Below, piece by piece: positions 8,614 through 17,529 of a stretch of 64,000 bases of DNA (its first letter is position 1; each line of letters begins with the position of its first letter). A program made the position numbers and the translations under genes. The DNA comes from Roseovarius salinarum (GTDB taxonomy: Bacteria; Pseudomonadota; Alphaproteobacteria; Rhodobacterales; Rhodobacteraceae): positions 46,851 through 110,850 of the forward strand of contig NZ_PHNT01000012.1 of NCBI RefSeq assembly GCF_002834145.1, written 5' to 3'. Below the pieces are notes generated by a model. It was not told the origin of the DNA. It did not search any database and worked only from the letters and a program-made list of their open reading frames with translations.

Positions 8614-9762
8614 TCACGGCGCGAGGCGCGACACCGCGCCTGCCAGGGCGCGCAGGCCCGTCACCAGATCCGCCTCGTCCGTATCCTCGGCGAAGGCGTG
8701 GCTGATGCCGTCGATGGAGGGCACGAACAACATCGCCGCCGGCATCAGCCGTGCCGCGTTGGCCGCGTCGTGCAACGCCCCCGAGGGCAGGTGGCGCCAC
8801 CGGCCCGGCGCCTGCTCCTGCGCCGCGGCGGCCAGTTCCGCCTGCAATCCGGTGTCCATCGGCACCGGTTCCAGCCCGAGCATGTCGCCGAAACGGACCA
8901 CGAGCCCCCGCTCGGCGGCGATCGCGCCTGCGGCGTCGCGGATCACCGCCTCCATCCGGTCGAGCCGGCCGGCGTCGTCGTCGCGCCACTGCATGGAAAA
9001 CACCGCGCGCCCGGGCACGATGGAATGGGCGCCGGGATGCAGCACGACCTGCCCGATCGTCCAGACCGTGCGCGGCGTCGCGATCTCGCCCAGCCCGGCG
9101 TTGATGCGCGCATTGAAGTCCGCCAGCGCCTGAAAGGCGTCTCGGCGGCGATGCATCGGCGTGGTGCCGGCATGGTTCTGATCGCCTTCAAAGGTGATCT
9201 CCATGTCGCGGATGCCGACGATGTCGGTGACGACACCCAGCGCCTCACCGGCCTCGTAGAGCCAGGGCCCCTGTTCGATGTGCATTTCCAGGAAACCGCT
9301 GAATCGGCCCGGGTCGATGAAATCGCCCGCCAGCTGCGCCATGCGCGCCCGTGCCCCGGCGAAGGTAACCCCGTCGCCGTCGGCGCGGGCGTCCGCGTCG
9401 GCCAGCGGCAGGGTCCCGGCCCACACGGAACTGCCCGTCGTGACGCCAAAGCGCCCCTCCTCGTCCTGGAACGAGACGACGGAGACCGGCGGGCCGCCGG
9501 CCGCGCGCGCCGCCCGCGCGATTTCCAGTCCCGCGATCGTGCCCAGCGCCCCGTCGAGCCAGCCGCCCTCGGGCTGGCTGTCGGTATGGCTGCCCACCAG
9601 CAGCGACCGCTCCGCCCGCGCCAGCCCGAACAGGTTGCCGACCGGATCGTAACGCGGCTCAAGCCCGGCCCCGGCCATTTGCCCGGCCAGCCATTCGCGC
9701 GCCGCGATGTCGGCCTCGGAACAGGCGGGGCGCACCACGCCCTTGCCCACCCCCGGCCGCAC
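8614..9762 (-). CDS. M20-family Zn-dependent amidohydrolase (hydantoinase/carbamoylase type), N-terminus frameshifted
   Basis: The 382-residue open frame matches the allantoate amidohydrolase / N-carbamoyl amino-acid amidohydrolase family. Metal-binding segments seen are [28 protein letters not shown] and [13 protein letters not shown] HIEQGP. The frame opens only at a GTG at 9762. The normal N-terminus ([14 protein letters not shown]) is encoded just upstream, to about 9820, in another frame. Removing one base from the run of five C at 9750-9754 fuses the two into a family-like start running into GKGVVRPA. Either this is a sequencing or assembly error or the gene is newly damaged. The true gene span would then be 8614-9820, starting at a GTG. 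Confidence 0.75.
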   Translation of the reverse strand: MRPGVGKGVVRPACSEADIAAREWLAGQMAGAGLEPRYDPVGNLFGLARAERSLLVGSHTDSQPEGGWLDGALGTIAGLEIARAARAAGGPPVSVVSFQDEEGRFGVTTGSSVWAGTLPLADADARADGDGVTFAGARARMAQLAGDFIDPGRFSGFLEMHIEQGPWLYEAGEALGVVTDIVGIRDMEITFEGDQNHAGTTPMHRRRDAFQALADFNARINAGLGEIATPRTVWTIGQVVLHPGAHSIVPGRAVFSMQWRDDDAGRLDRMEAVIRDAAGAIAAERGLVVRFGDMLGLEPVPMDTGLQAELAAAAQEQAPGRWRHLPSGALHDAANAARLMPAAMLFVPSIDGISHAFAEDTDEADLVTGLRALAGAVSRLAP

Positions 9763-9860
9763 CGAATTCCCGAAGGGCGTGCAGGTCAGACAGGAAGCGG
9801 CTGGGCTCTACCGGGAGCACAGGGGCACCTTCGTCGCTGCACCTCGGCGCCGGGCGGGGG

Positions 9861-12641
9861 TCACTCCGCCGCCACGCTTTCCTCGGCCTTCTCCACCCGC
9901 ACGGCGCAGTACTTGAACTCGGGGATCTTGCCGTAGGGATCGATCGCCGGGTTGGTCAGCAGGTTCGCCGCCGCCTCGACGAAGGCGAAGGGCACGAAGA
10001 CCATCTCGGGGCCGATCGCGCGGTCGGCACGGGCCATCAGCGTGATGCTGCCGCGCCGGCTGGTCAGGCGCACCATCTCGCCCGGCTCCACGCCCATCTT
10101 GCGCAGCGTGGCAGGGTGGAGCGAGCAGTTGGCCTCGGGCTCGACCGCGTCCAGCACCGTGGCGCGCCGCGTCATCGACCCGGTGTGCCAGTGCTCGAGC
10201 TGCCGCCCCGTCGTCAGCACGAAGGGATACTCGGCGTCGGGCATCTCGTCGGGGGGGATCACGCTGGCCGGCGTGAACTTCGCCCGGCCCTCGGCGCGCG
10301 GGAACCCGTCGCCGAAGACCACGGCCTCGCCCGGCCCCTCGGGGTCCTTGCAGGGGTAGGTGACGGCGTTCTCGCGCTCCAGCCGCTCCCAGGTGATGTT
10401 GTTGAGCGAGGGCATGTTCAGCGCCATCTCGGCAAAGACGTCCGCCGGGCTGGCGTAATCCCACGGCAGGCCCAGTCTACGGGCCAGCTCCACCGTGATC
10501 GCCCAGTCCTCGCGCGCCTCGCCCGGCGGCGGCACCGCGGGGCGGCCCATCTGCACCTGACGGTTGGTGTTGGTCACCGTGCCCGTCTTCTCGGCAAAGG
10601 CCGAGGCGGGCAGGATCACGTCGGCGTAGTTCGCCGTCTCGGTCAGGAAGATGTCCTGCACCACGAGGTGATCGAGCTTGGCAAGCGCGTCGCGCGCGTG
10701 GTCCACGTCGGGGTCGGACATCGCCGGGTTCTCGCCAAGGATGTACATCCCCCGCGTGTTGCCGGCGTGCACGTCATCCATGATCTCGGTGACGGTCAGC
10801 CCGGCCTCGCCGCTGAAATCATCGCTTTCCCAGACCTGCGTGAAGGCACGGCGCGCGTCCGGGTCCGTGACCTTCTGGTAATCGGGCAGGAACATCGGGA
10901 TCAGCCCCGCGTCCGACGCGCCCTGCACGTTGTTCTGGCCGCGGAGCGGGTGCAGCCCGGTCCCGGGGCGGCCGACGTGGCCGCTCATCAGCGCCAGCGA
11001 GATCAGGCAGCGCGAATTGTCGGTGCCGTGGATGTGCTGCGAGATCCCCATGCCCCAGAAGATCATGCCCGCCTGCGCGCCCGCGAATTCGCGCGCGACC
11101 TGCCGCAGCGTCTCGGACGGGATGCCGCAGATCTTTTCCATCTCCTCGGGCGGGAACTGCGCGAGGTGCGCCTTCTCGGCCTCCCAGTTCTCGGTGAAGG
11201 CCTCGATGTACTGCTGGTCGTAGAGCCCTTCCTCGACGATGACGTGCATGATGGCGTTGAGCATCGACACGTCCGTGCCGGGCTTGAACTGCAGCATGTG
11301 CGTGGCGAAGCGGCGCAGGCCCACGCCGCGCGGGTCCATCACGATCAGCTTGCCGCCGCGCTTCGTGAACTGCTTGAAATACGTGGCGGCAACGGGGTGG
11401 TTCTCGACCGGGTTGGCGCCGATGATGATCGCGACGTCGGCGTTCTCGATCTGGTTGAAGGTGGCGGTCACCGCGCCGCTGCCCACGTTCTCCATCAGCG
11501 CGGCGACCGAGGACGCGTGGCACAGCCGGGTGCAGTGGTCCACGTTGTTGTGGCCGAAGCCCTGCCGGATCAGTTTCTGGAACAGGTAGGCTTCCTCGTT
11601 GGTGCACTTGGCGCTGCCGAAACCGGCGACCGATTTGCCGCCATGCGCGTCCTTGAGCCGCTTGAGGCCCGCGGCGGCGGTGTCCAGCGCCTCGTCCCAG
11701 TCTGCCTCGCGGAAGACCTGCTGCCAGTTTTCCGGATCGACGTTCAGGCCCTTCGCGGGGGCATCCTCGCGCCGGATCAGCGGCTTCGTCAGGCGGTGAT
11801 CGTGGTGGATGTAATCGAAGCCGAACCGCCCCTTGACGCACAGCCGCCCCTCGTTGGCGGGGCCGTCGATGCCGTCGACGTATTTCACCTTGTCGTCCTT
11901 GACCTTCAGGCTGACCTGGCAGCCCACCCCGCAGAAGGGGCAGACGCTTTCGACCTCGCGGTCGTAATCGGCGCTGTCGCCGACCTGGGTCTCGTCGAGA
12001 ACGCTGGCCTCCATCAGCGCGCCGGTGGGGCAGGCCTGCACGCATTCGCCGCAGGCCACGCAGGTCGAGCTGCCCATCGGGTCGTCGAAATCGAAGACGG
12101 GGAAGCTGTCGTGGCCGCGCCCGGCCATGCCGATGACGTCGTTGACCTGCACCTCGCGGCAGGCGCGCACACACAGGTTGCACTGGATGCAGGCATCGAG
12201 GTTCACGCGCATCGCGACGTGGCTGTCGTCGAGCAGCGGCACGCGGCTGTCTTCCATGGCGGGGAAGCGGCTTTCGGTCACGCCGTTCAGTTCGGCCATG
12301 TCCCACATGTGGCTGGACTTGTCGTGCGCCTCCTCCCGCGCCGGCTGGTCGGCCAGCAGAAGCTCCATCACCATCTTGCGCGACTTCTCGGCGCGTTCCG
12401 AGGCGGTCTTGACCACCATGCCGTCCTTCGCCTCGCGGATGCACGAGGCGGCGAGCACGCGCTCCCCCTCGATCTCGACCATGCAGGCGCGGCAGTTGCC
12501 ATCGGGCCGGTATCCCGGCGCCGGCTTGTGGCACAGGTGCGGTATCACCAGCCCGCGGCCGTGGGCGACCTCCCAGATGGTCTGGCCGGCCTCGGCCTCG
12601 ACTTCCGTGCCGTCGAGCGTGAATCGGATCTTGTCGGACAT
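9861..12641 (-). CDS. fdhF: formate dehydrogenase, molybdopterin catalytic (alpha) subunit
   Basis: This 926-residue enzyme would oxidise formate to CO2. From the N-terminus it has a 2Fe-2S ferredoxin domain (about 5-80, with HLCHKP and NCRACMVEI), two 4Fe-4S motifs (CIQCNLCVRAC and CVACGECVQAC, about 150-210), the Mo-binding 4Fe-4S segment CPFCGVGC near 225 and the bis-MGD domains. The active-site position in RLCHAS near 372 is Cys, not selenocysteine. The start at 12641 has an AAGGAGG site; the frame runs on upstream without homology. No beta or gamma diaphorase subunit and no fdhD are adjacent, so its electron acceptor must be encoded elsewhere. NAD-linked FdsA/FdhA-type is likely. Confidence 0.93.
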   Translation of the reverse strand: MSDKIRFTLDGTEVEAEAGQTIWEVAHGRGLVIPHLCHKPAPGYRPDGNCRACMVEIEGERVLAASCIREAKDGMVVKTASERAEKSRKMVMELLLADQPAREEAHDKSSHMWDMAELNGVTESRFPAMEDSRVPLLDDSHVAMRVNLDACIQCNLCVRACREVQVNDVIGMAGRGHDSFPVFDFDDPMGSSTCVACGECVQACPTGALMEASVLDETQVGDSADYDREVESVCPFCGVGCQVSLKVKDDKVKYVDGIDGPANEGRLCVKGRFGFDYIHHDHRLTKPLIRREDAPAKGLNVDPENWQQVFREADWDEALDTAAAGLKRLKDAHGGKSVAGFGSAKCTNEEAYLFQKLIRQGFGHNNVDHCTRLCHASSVAALMENVGSGAVTATFNQIENADVAIIIGANPVENHPVAATYFKQFTKRGGKLIVMDPRGVGLRRFATHMLQFKPGTDVSMLNAIMHVIVEEGLYDQQYIEAFTENWEAEKAHLAQFPPEEMEKICGIPSETLRQVAREFAGAQAGMIFWGMGISQHIHGTDNSRCLISLALMSGHVGRPGTGLHPLRGQNNVQGASDAGLIPMFLPDYQKVTDPDARRAFTQVWESDDFSGEAGLTVTEIMDDVHAGNTRGMYILGENPAMSDPDVDHARDALAKLDHLVVQDIFLTETANYADVILPASAFAEKTGTVTNTNRQVQMGRPAVPPPGEAREDWAITVELARRLGLPWDYASPADVFAEMALNMPSLNNITWERLERENAVTYPCKDPEGPGEAVVFGDGFPRAEGRAKFTPASVIPPDEMPDAEYPFVLTTGRQLEHWHTGSMTRRATVLDAVEPEANCSLHPATLRKMGVEPGEMVRLTSRRGSITLMARADRAIGPEMVFVPFAFVEAAANLLTNPAIDPYGKIPEFKYCAVRVEKAEESVAAE

Positions 12642-12831
12642 GCGCGCCTCCTTGCCGACCGCATGATAAACATGGGGCGCACGGCCCGAGTCCGTCAATC
12701 CCGACACCTGTCCGCGCATTTGCGCCAAGCCATCCGTTCACGGTTGTCCGGGTTTCGGCCACCGTCGGCTTCCAACTCACGGCAAGCCCCGCTAACGTCG
12801 CGCCGAATGCGAACCGGCGGAGCGACCACCA

Positions 12832-13482
12832 TTGTCCGAGATCATCCTCGTGCGGCACGGCCAGGCGATGAACCACGCCACGGACGAGGCCGGGTATGAC
12901 CGGCTCTCCAGGCTGGGCCGCCAGCAAGCGGAATGGCTTGGCAGCCATCTGGCCGCGACGGAGCCGCATTTCGACCGTGTCCTGACCGGAACGCTGGCGC
13001 GGCAGGTGGGCACGGCCGAGGCGATGGGTTATGCCATCACGCGGCAGGACGCACGGCTGAACGAGTTGCACTACTTCCACCTCGCCCGGGCCGTCGAATC
13101 GCAGCACGGGGTTCCGGCGCCGCGCGATGCGCGCGAGTTCTCGCGCTACCTGCCAGAGGTGATCGAACACTGGACGCGCGGCGCCCTGGCAGAGGTGCCC
13201 GAGACCTTCGACACCTTCGCCGACCGCGTCACCGCCGTTATCGACGAGATCTGCAAGACGCCGGGGCGCACGCTGGTCGTCACCTCCGGCGGGGTCATCG
13301 GCATGGCGATGCGCCACGCGCTGGGGCTGGAAAACGGCGGCATGGCGCGGATGATGCTACAGGTGCGCAACAGCTCGCTGCACCGGCTGGAGTATGTCCA
13401 CGACCAGCTGATGGTCGGCGGGTTCAACGCAACGCCGCACCTTGACACACCGGAGCGGGCGCACGCCCGAACCTTCGTCTGA
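12832..13482 (+). CDS. histidine phosphatase superfamily protein (phosphoglycerate mutase-like)
   Basis: This 216-residue protein opens with the phosphohistidine motif LVRHGQA (His at about residue 8) and has the second conserved His region VVTSGGVIG near 150. It belongs to PF00300. The substrate cannot be inferred; members dephosphorylate sugars, nucleotides or proteins. The only start that keeps the RHG domain at the N-terminus is a TTG at 12832, with a purine-rich GGCGGAGCGA upstream. It is followed 14 bases later by the saccharopine dehydrogenase pair on the same strand, so it may be co-transcribed. Confidence 0.85.
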   Translation: MSEIILVRHGQAMNHATDEAGYDRLSRLGRQQAEWLGSHLAATEPHFDRVLTGTLARQVGTAEAMGYAITRQDARLNELHYFHLARAVESQHGVPAPRDAREFSRYLPEVIEHWTRGALAEVPETFDTFADRVTAVIDEICKTPGRTLVVTSGGVIGMAMRHALGLENGGMARMMLQVRNSSLHRLEYVHDQLMVGGFNATPHLDTPERAHARTFV

Positions 13483-13496
13483 AAGGAGATCATGGC

Positions 13497-14558
13497 ATGA
13501 CTCACCTCTGGCTCCGCGCCGAACAGCGGCCGCACGAGGAACGCACCGGGCTGACGCCCGGCGGCGCGGCAGACCTGATCGCCGGCGGCATCACGGTGAC
13601 GGTCGAGGAAAGCGGACGCCGGGCCATACCCACGCAGGCCTACGCCGACGCGGGCTGCGCCATCGCCCCCGAAGGCAGCTGGCCCGATGCCCCGCGCGAT
13701 GCCATCGTGTTCGGTCTCAAGGAGCTGCCCGACGACGGCACGCCTCTGGTGCACCGCCATGTCATGTTCGGGCATGCCTTCAAGGGCCAGCATTCGGGGC
13801 GCCGCCTGCTGGAGCGTTTCAGGGCCGGCGGCGGAGCGCTCTACGACCTCGAATACCTCGTGGACGGTGCGGGCCGGCGCGTCGCCGCCTTCGGCTACTG
13901 GGCGGGCTACGCGGGCGCGGCGGTGTCGCTCAAGGCCTGGGCCGCGCAGCGGGCGGGGGGGATCTGCCCGCCGGTCACCACCTACCCGGGCAAGGACGCG
14001 CTGCTGAACGACCTCGCCGCGGATCTGCGCGGCGCGGGTGACGCGCGCCCCACCGCCATCGTCATCGGCGCGCTGGGCCGCGTGGGCACCGGCGCGACCG
14101 ACCTTTGCGCGGAAGCGGGCGTGTCCACGACGAAATGGGACATGGACGAGACCGCCCACGGCGGCCCGTTTCCCGAGATCCTCGACCACGAGCTGTTCAT
14201 CAACTGCATCCTCGCCCGTCCCGGAACGCCCGTCTTCGTGCCCGAAACGGCGCTGACGCGGGATCGCCGCCTGACCGTCATCGGCGACGTGGCCTGCGAC
14301 CCGGACAGCGACTACAACCCGGTGCCCGTCTACGACACCGCCACCACCTGGGAGGCCCCTGTGACACGCGTGGCCGACGACCCGCCGCTCGACGTGATGG
14401 CCATCGACAACCTGCCGTCACTGCTGCCGGTGGAATCCTCGCAGGACTTCGCGGCGCAACTCTTGCCCTCGCTGGCGGGGTTGGACAATCTGGAGACCGG
14501 CGTCTGGGCGCGCGCACGGGCAGTCTTCGACGAACACGTGAAAGGGATTGGAACATGA
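13497..14558 (+). CDS. saccharopine dehydrogenase, lysine-forming type (LYS1-like)
   Basis: This 353-residue NAD(P)-binding enzyme of the alanine dehydrogenase/AlaDh-PNT fold has an N-terminal substrate domain with RAEQRPHEERT at residues 7-17 and a nucleotide-binding region around VIGALGRVGTGA near 185. It links lysine and 2-oxoglutarate to saccharopine. Bacteria with the paired genes usually use this pathway to degrade lysine. An ATG 5 bases earlier reads only ATG-GCA-TGA, so 13497 is the start, after an AAAGGAG site. It overlaps the next gene by 4 bases. Confidence 0.88.
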   Translation: MTHLWLRAEQRPHEERTGLTPGGAADLIAGGITVTVEESGRRAIPTQAYADAGCAIAPEGSWPDAPRDAIVFGLKELPDDGTPLVHRHVMFGHAFKGQHSGRRLLERFRAGGGALYDLEYLVDGAGRRVAAFGYWAGYAGAAVSLKAWAAQRAGGICPPVTTYPGKDALLNDLAADLRGAGDARPTAIVIGALGRVGTGATDLCAEAGVSTTKWDMDETAHGGPFPEILDHELFINCILARPGTPVFVPETALTRDRRLTVIGDVACDPDSDYNPVPVYDTATTWEAPVTRVADDPPLDVMAIDNLPSLLPVESSQDFAAQLLPSLAGLDNLETGVWARARAVFDEHVKGIGT

Positions 14559-15697
14559 CGATACACTGGTGCGGCACCGGCCTTTCGGCCATTCCCGGCC
14601 TGCGCCGCCTGATCGAGGCGGGCCACGAGGTCACCGTCTGGAACCGGACCCTGGACAAGGCCCGCGACGCCGTGGGGGACCTGACCGACAGGATCATGGT
14701 ATTCGACGCCGACGCGCTTGCAGCCGAGGTGCAGGAGGGCGACATCGTCGTGTCCATGCTGCCGGGCGACTGGCACGTGCCGCTGGCCGAGATGTGCATC
14801 AACAAGGGCGCGCATTTCGTGTCGTCCAGCTACATCTTGCCCGAGATGCACGAGCTGCACGCCAAGGCGCTGGTGCGCGGCGTCTGCCTGGTCAACGAGG
14901 TGGGGCTCGACCCGGGCATCGACCACCTGATGGCGCATCACCTCGTGGCCGATTACCGTGCGTCCGACGCCTTCGACGCGGGCAACGACCTGTCGTTCAC
15001 CTCGTATTGCGGCGGGATCCCGAAGCACCCCAACCCCTTCCGTTACAAGTTCAGCTGGTCGCCGCTGGGCGTGCTCAAGGCGCTGCGTTCGCCCTCGCGT
15101 TCGATCCGCGACTTTTCCGAGTTGCGGGTGGACCGGCCGTGGGACGCGATCTCGGCCTACACCGCGCCGCTGCCGACGCCGGAGACCTTCGAGGTCTACC
15201 CGAACCGCGATTCCATCCCCTTCATGGACGATTACCATTTCGAGCCTTCCTGGCGGGTCAAGGAGTTCGTGCGCGGCACGCTGCGGCTCAACGGCTGGTC
15301 GGAGGCGTGGCGGGACATCTTCGACGAGATCGAGACGCTCGAGGGCGCCGAGGGCGAGGCCCGCCTCAAGGAGATGTCGGACGCGCTCTGGGCCGAGAAC
15401 GCCTATGACGAGGGCGAGCCGGATCGCGTGGTGCTGTGCGTGTCGCTCAAGGCGGAACGGGAGGGGCGACCCGTCTGGCACAAGACCTATGTCATGGACG
15501 CCTGGGGCGACGCGCGCGGCACCGCGATGGCACGGCTGGTGTCGATTCCGCTGTCGATGGTGATCGAAGCGGTGGCCAACCGGGAGATCCCCGCAGGCGT
15601 CACCCCCGCGCCCAGCGACCCGAAGCTGGTGCAGCGGCTTCTTGGCAAGGTCGATACGCTGGCGCAGCACCTCCAGGTGGTTGACCACACCGCGTGA
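14555..15697 (+). CDS. saccharopine dehydrogenase, glutamate-forming type (LYS9-like)
   Basis: This 380-residue protein has a Rossmann N-terminus (WCGTGLSAIPGLRRL) and the conserved core NEVGLDPGIDHLMAHH near 115-130, typical of saccharopine reductase/dehydrogenase (PF03435/PF16653). It would split saccharopine into glutamate and 2-aminoadipate semialdehyde. The glycine pattern of the dinucleotide loop is GTGLSAIPG. It is translationally coupled to the preceding enzyme through ATGA. Together they form a two-step lysine breakdown module; the following semialdehyde dehydrogenase is not in this window. Confidence 0.88.
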   Translation: MTIHWCGTGLSAIPGLRRLIEAGHEVTVWNRTLDKARDAVGDLTDRIMVFDADALAAEVQEGDIVVSMLPGDWHVPLAEMCINKGAHFVSSSYILPEMHELHAKALVRGVCLVNEVGLDPGIDHLMAHHLVADYRASDAFDAGNDLSFTSYCGGIPKHPNPFRYKFSWSPLGVLKALRSPSRSIRDFSELRVDRPWDAISAYTAPLPTPETFEVYPNRDSIPFMDDYHFEPSWRVKEFVRGTLRLNGWSEAWRDIFDEIETLEGAEGEARLKEMSDALWAENAYDEGEPDRVVLCVSLKAEREGRPVWHKTYVMDAWGDARGTAMARLVSIPLSMVIEAVANREIPAGVTPAPSDPKLVQRLLGKVDTLAQHLQVVDHTA

Positions 15698-15731
15698 TCG
15701 CGACCGCCTCTTCGTGCTGCGCCCGTGCGGA

Positions 15732-15764
15732 TGCCTCCGGCGGGAGTATTTCGGGCAAGATGAA
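15732..15764 (+). repeat. Rhodobacteraceae-type intergenic repeat, copy 1
   Basis: A small hairpin (CTCC, GGCG, GGAG) leads into GGAGTATTTCG-G-GCAAGATGAA at 15743-15764. The copy at 49824-49845 matches 21 of 22 bases. It lies between two convergent genes (stops at 15697 and 15842). The rest of this 144-base gap shows nothing else recognisable. Confidence 0.7.
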
Positions 15765-15841
15765 TGCGGTTGCGCGCGGCCATGCCGCATCGCGACCGGA
15801 TGCCGGATCTCGTGCCGCAGACCGCAACCGGACGCCGTGCG

Positions 15842-16168
15842 TCACCCGCCGCGGATCAGATCGTCCTCTTCCTCGGTGACAGAGATACCCAGTTCATCGA
15901 GGCCGTTCTCGAGGTGATCGGACAGGTGCGGCGTCCCGATCAGGTAATCGGCGGTCGGCGTCGTCGCCTCGGCGCGGGCGGTCGCCTTGGCCTCTTCAAG
16001 TTCGTCGGCCATGAAGCTTTCGCGCCCGATCCACATCAGGGCCACGAGGCTGTATTTCTCCTCGTCCGTCAGTCGGTCGATGAAGGCCCGCAACTCGCCC
16101 TCGGCGCGGTCGAGCTCCCGTGCCATCAGGATGATCTGGGCCACCTTGTAGGTGCTGATATCGAGCAT
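15842..16168 (-). CDS. DUF3775 domain protein
   Basis: This 108-residue acidic protein starts with a short helix, has the segment LTDEEKYSLVALMWIGR near residues 33-50, and ends with an Asp/Glu-rich tail. This fits DUF3775 (PF12616), a small alphaproteobacterial family of unknown function. A ribosome-like AGGAAGA precedes the ATG. It stands alone in a minus-strand position between the lysine genes and the SDR gene, with about 66 bases on its upstream side. No function can be assigned. Confidence 0.8.
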   Translation of the reverse strand: MLDISTYKVAQIILMARELDRAEGELRAFIDRLTDEEKYSLVALMWIGRESFMADELEEAKATARAEATTPTADYLIGTPHLSDHLENGLDELGISVTEEEDDLIRGG

Positions 16169-16234
16169 GGTCTTCCTCCTGTCGGCGCGACTCTACCACA
16201 GCAATGCCGCCTGTCTCTGCCCCATTCCTTGATC

Positions 16235-16969
16235 TTACGCAAACAGGCGGTAATAGGCCCAGTCGGGCAGGAACCGCGACAGGCGGAAGACAAGGCTGAA
16301 TGCCCAGGGAAAATGCCTCTGGAAGGCGCTTTCGTCGCTCATCAGGTCGAACATCTCGCGCGCCGCGCGCTCGGGCGTCATCAGGAAGGGCATGTGGAAC
16401 TCGTTCTTGTCGGTCAGGCGGGTTCGCACGAAGCCGGGGTTGGCCAGTTGCACGCGCACGCCGGTGCGCCCCAGGTCCGCGCGCATGGTTTCCGCCAGCG
16501 ACATCAGCCCGGCCTTGGACGCGCCGTAGCCCACCGCGCCCGGCAGGCCGCGAAACCCCGAGAGCGAGCCGGTCAACACGATGTGACCCGCGTCGCGCGC
16601 GACCATGCCCGGCACGACATGGCCCAGCACCCGCACGCCGCCGGTGAAGTTAACGTCGGCCATCATGGTTGCCTGGCCGGCATCCCAGCGCGTCGCGGGC
16701 ATCGGCCAGTACACCCCGGCAAGGTAGACCAGCCCGTCCACATCGCCCGCCCGCTCGGCCGCGCGCGCGACGCTGGCGTCGTCCGTGACGTCCATGGGCA
16801 CGACCCGCGTGCGTCCCGGCAGTTCGCGGGCCAGGTCCTCCAGCCGGTCGGCGTTGCGGGCCGACAGAACCAGTTCGGCGCCCACGGCACTGAGCTGGCG
16901 GGCCAGCGCCGCGCCCAGCCCTTCGCTTGCCCCCACGATCCAGTAGCGTTTGCCGGCCCAGTCCGTCAC
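16235..16969 (-). CDS. short-chain dehydrogenase/reductase, last gene of the RpoE-linked operon
   Basis: This 244-residue SDR has the cofactor loop GASEGLG at residues 13-19, the NAG-equivalent region, a catalytic Ser in TGSLSG, and the YGASK pair giving Tyr and Lys near 150. The start is a GTG at 16969 that overlaps the stop of the DUF3833 gene (GTGA). The frame continues upstream but without SDR sequence. It ends the five-gene coupled chain that begins with the flavin oxidase at 20811. It probably reduces or oxidises a lipid-derived carbonyl (inference from the operon). Confidence 0.88.
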   Translation of the reverse strand: MTDWAGKRYWIVGASEGLGAALARQLSAVGAELVLSARNADRLEDLARELPGRTRVVPMDVTDDASVARAAERAGDVDGLVYLAGVYWPMPATRWDAGQATMMADVNFTGGVRVLGHVVPGMVARDAGHIVLTGSLSGFRGLPGAVGYGASKAGLMSLAETMRADLGRTGVRVQLANPGFVRTRLTDKNEFHMPFLMTPERAAREMFDLMSDESAFQRHFPWAFSLVFRLSRFLPDWAYYRLFA

Positions 16970-17529
16970 GCCGCCTCCGTTCTGCGCATGGTCGCCACGA
17001 GCTCGGCCACCTTGATGCCGAACTTGCGGAACTGGCTTCGGTTGACGATGACGCCGTCGGGCGCAAGGTACATCCAGTCCGTCACGTCGAGCGTGTGGCC
17101 GCCCGCGTCCTCGTCCAGCTTGAGCCGGTAGCGCAGTTGCACCGTCGGTCCCGACTGCTGGCCGTGGCCGGTGCCGATGACATCCGCCGCCTCGGCGCGG
17201 ATAGACCCGTCGTTGCCAAGCTGCAACCGCCATTCGCGGTCCTGTGCGCGGCCGCTGTCATACTCGAAATGCTCGCGCATGACCCCGCGGTTGCCGTCCC
17301 ATTGCGCCTCGAAGTCGCCGTTGAAGCGCGACACCACGCGGCCCATCGGCCCGTAGATCACGCCCTCGCACCGGATGGGCCCGTTCAGGTGCCTGCGCAG
17401 GTCGAAGGGCGGATCGCCGTCGGCGTAATCCTCGGGGCGCTGCGCGGCAAAGCCGGTCAGGCGCACCCTGATGACCACGAGACCCAGCATCGCGGCCGCG
17501 CCGAGAAGGAAGAAGGTCAGGGGTGTCAA
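16966..17529 (-). CDS. DUF3833 family protein
   Basis: This 187-residue protein has one N-terminal hydrophobic segment (about 3-22) and a beta-rich body containing FEYDSGRAQDREWRL and TDWMYLAPDGVIVNRS, matching DUF3833 (PF12915). The hydrophobic start suggests membrane attachment facing the periplasm. The first usable codon is a TTG at 17529 with GGAG 9 bases upstream; it shares bases with the transporter stop (TTGA). Members recur beside cfa-type lipid-modification genes, and a lipid role is an inference. Confidence 0.85.
   Translation of the reverse strand: MTPLTFFLLGAAAMLGLVVIRVRLTGFAAQRPEDYADGDPPFDLRRHLNGPIRCEGVIYGPMGRVVSRFNGDFEAQWDGNRGVMREHFEYDSGRAQDREWRLQLGNDGSIRAEAADVIGTGHGQQSGPTVQLRYRLKLDEDAGGHTLDVTDWMYLAPDGVIVNRSQFRKFGIKVAELVATMRRTEAA

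Noticed and set aside
10116..12899. A 927-codon open frame on the plus strand, antisense to formate dehydrogenase
   Set aside because: Its composition (Arg, Ala, Val, His-rich low-complexity stretches) is that of the complement of a GC-rich gene; the opposite strand has clear Fe-S and molybdopterin motifs.
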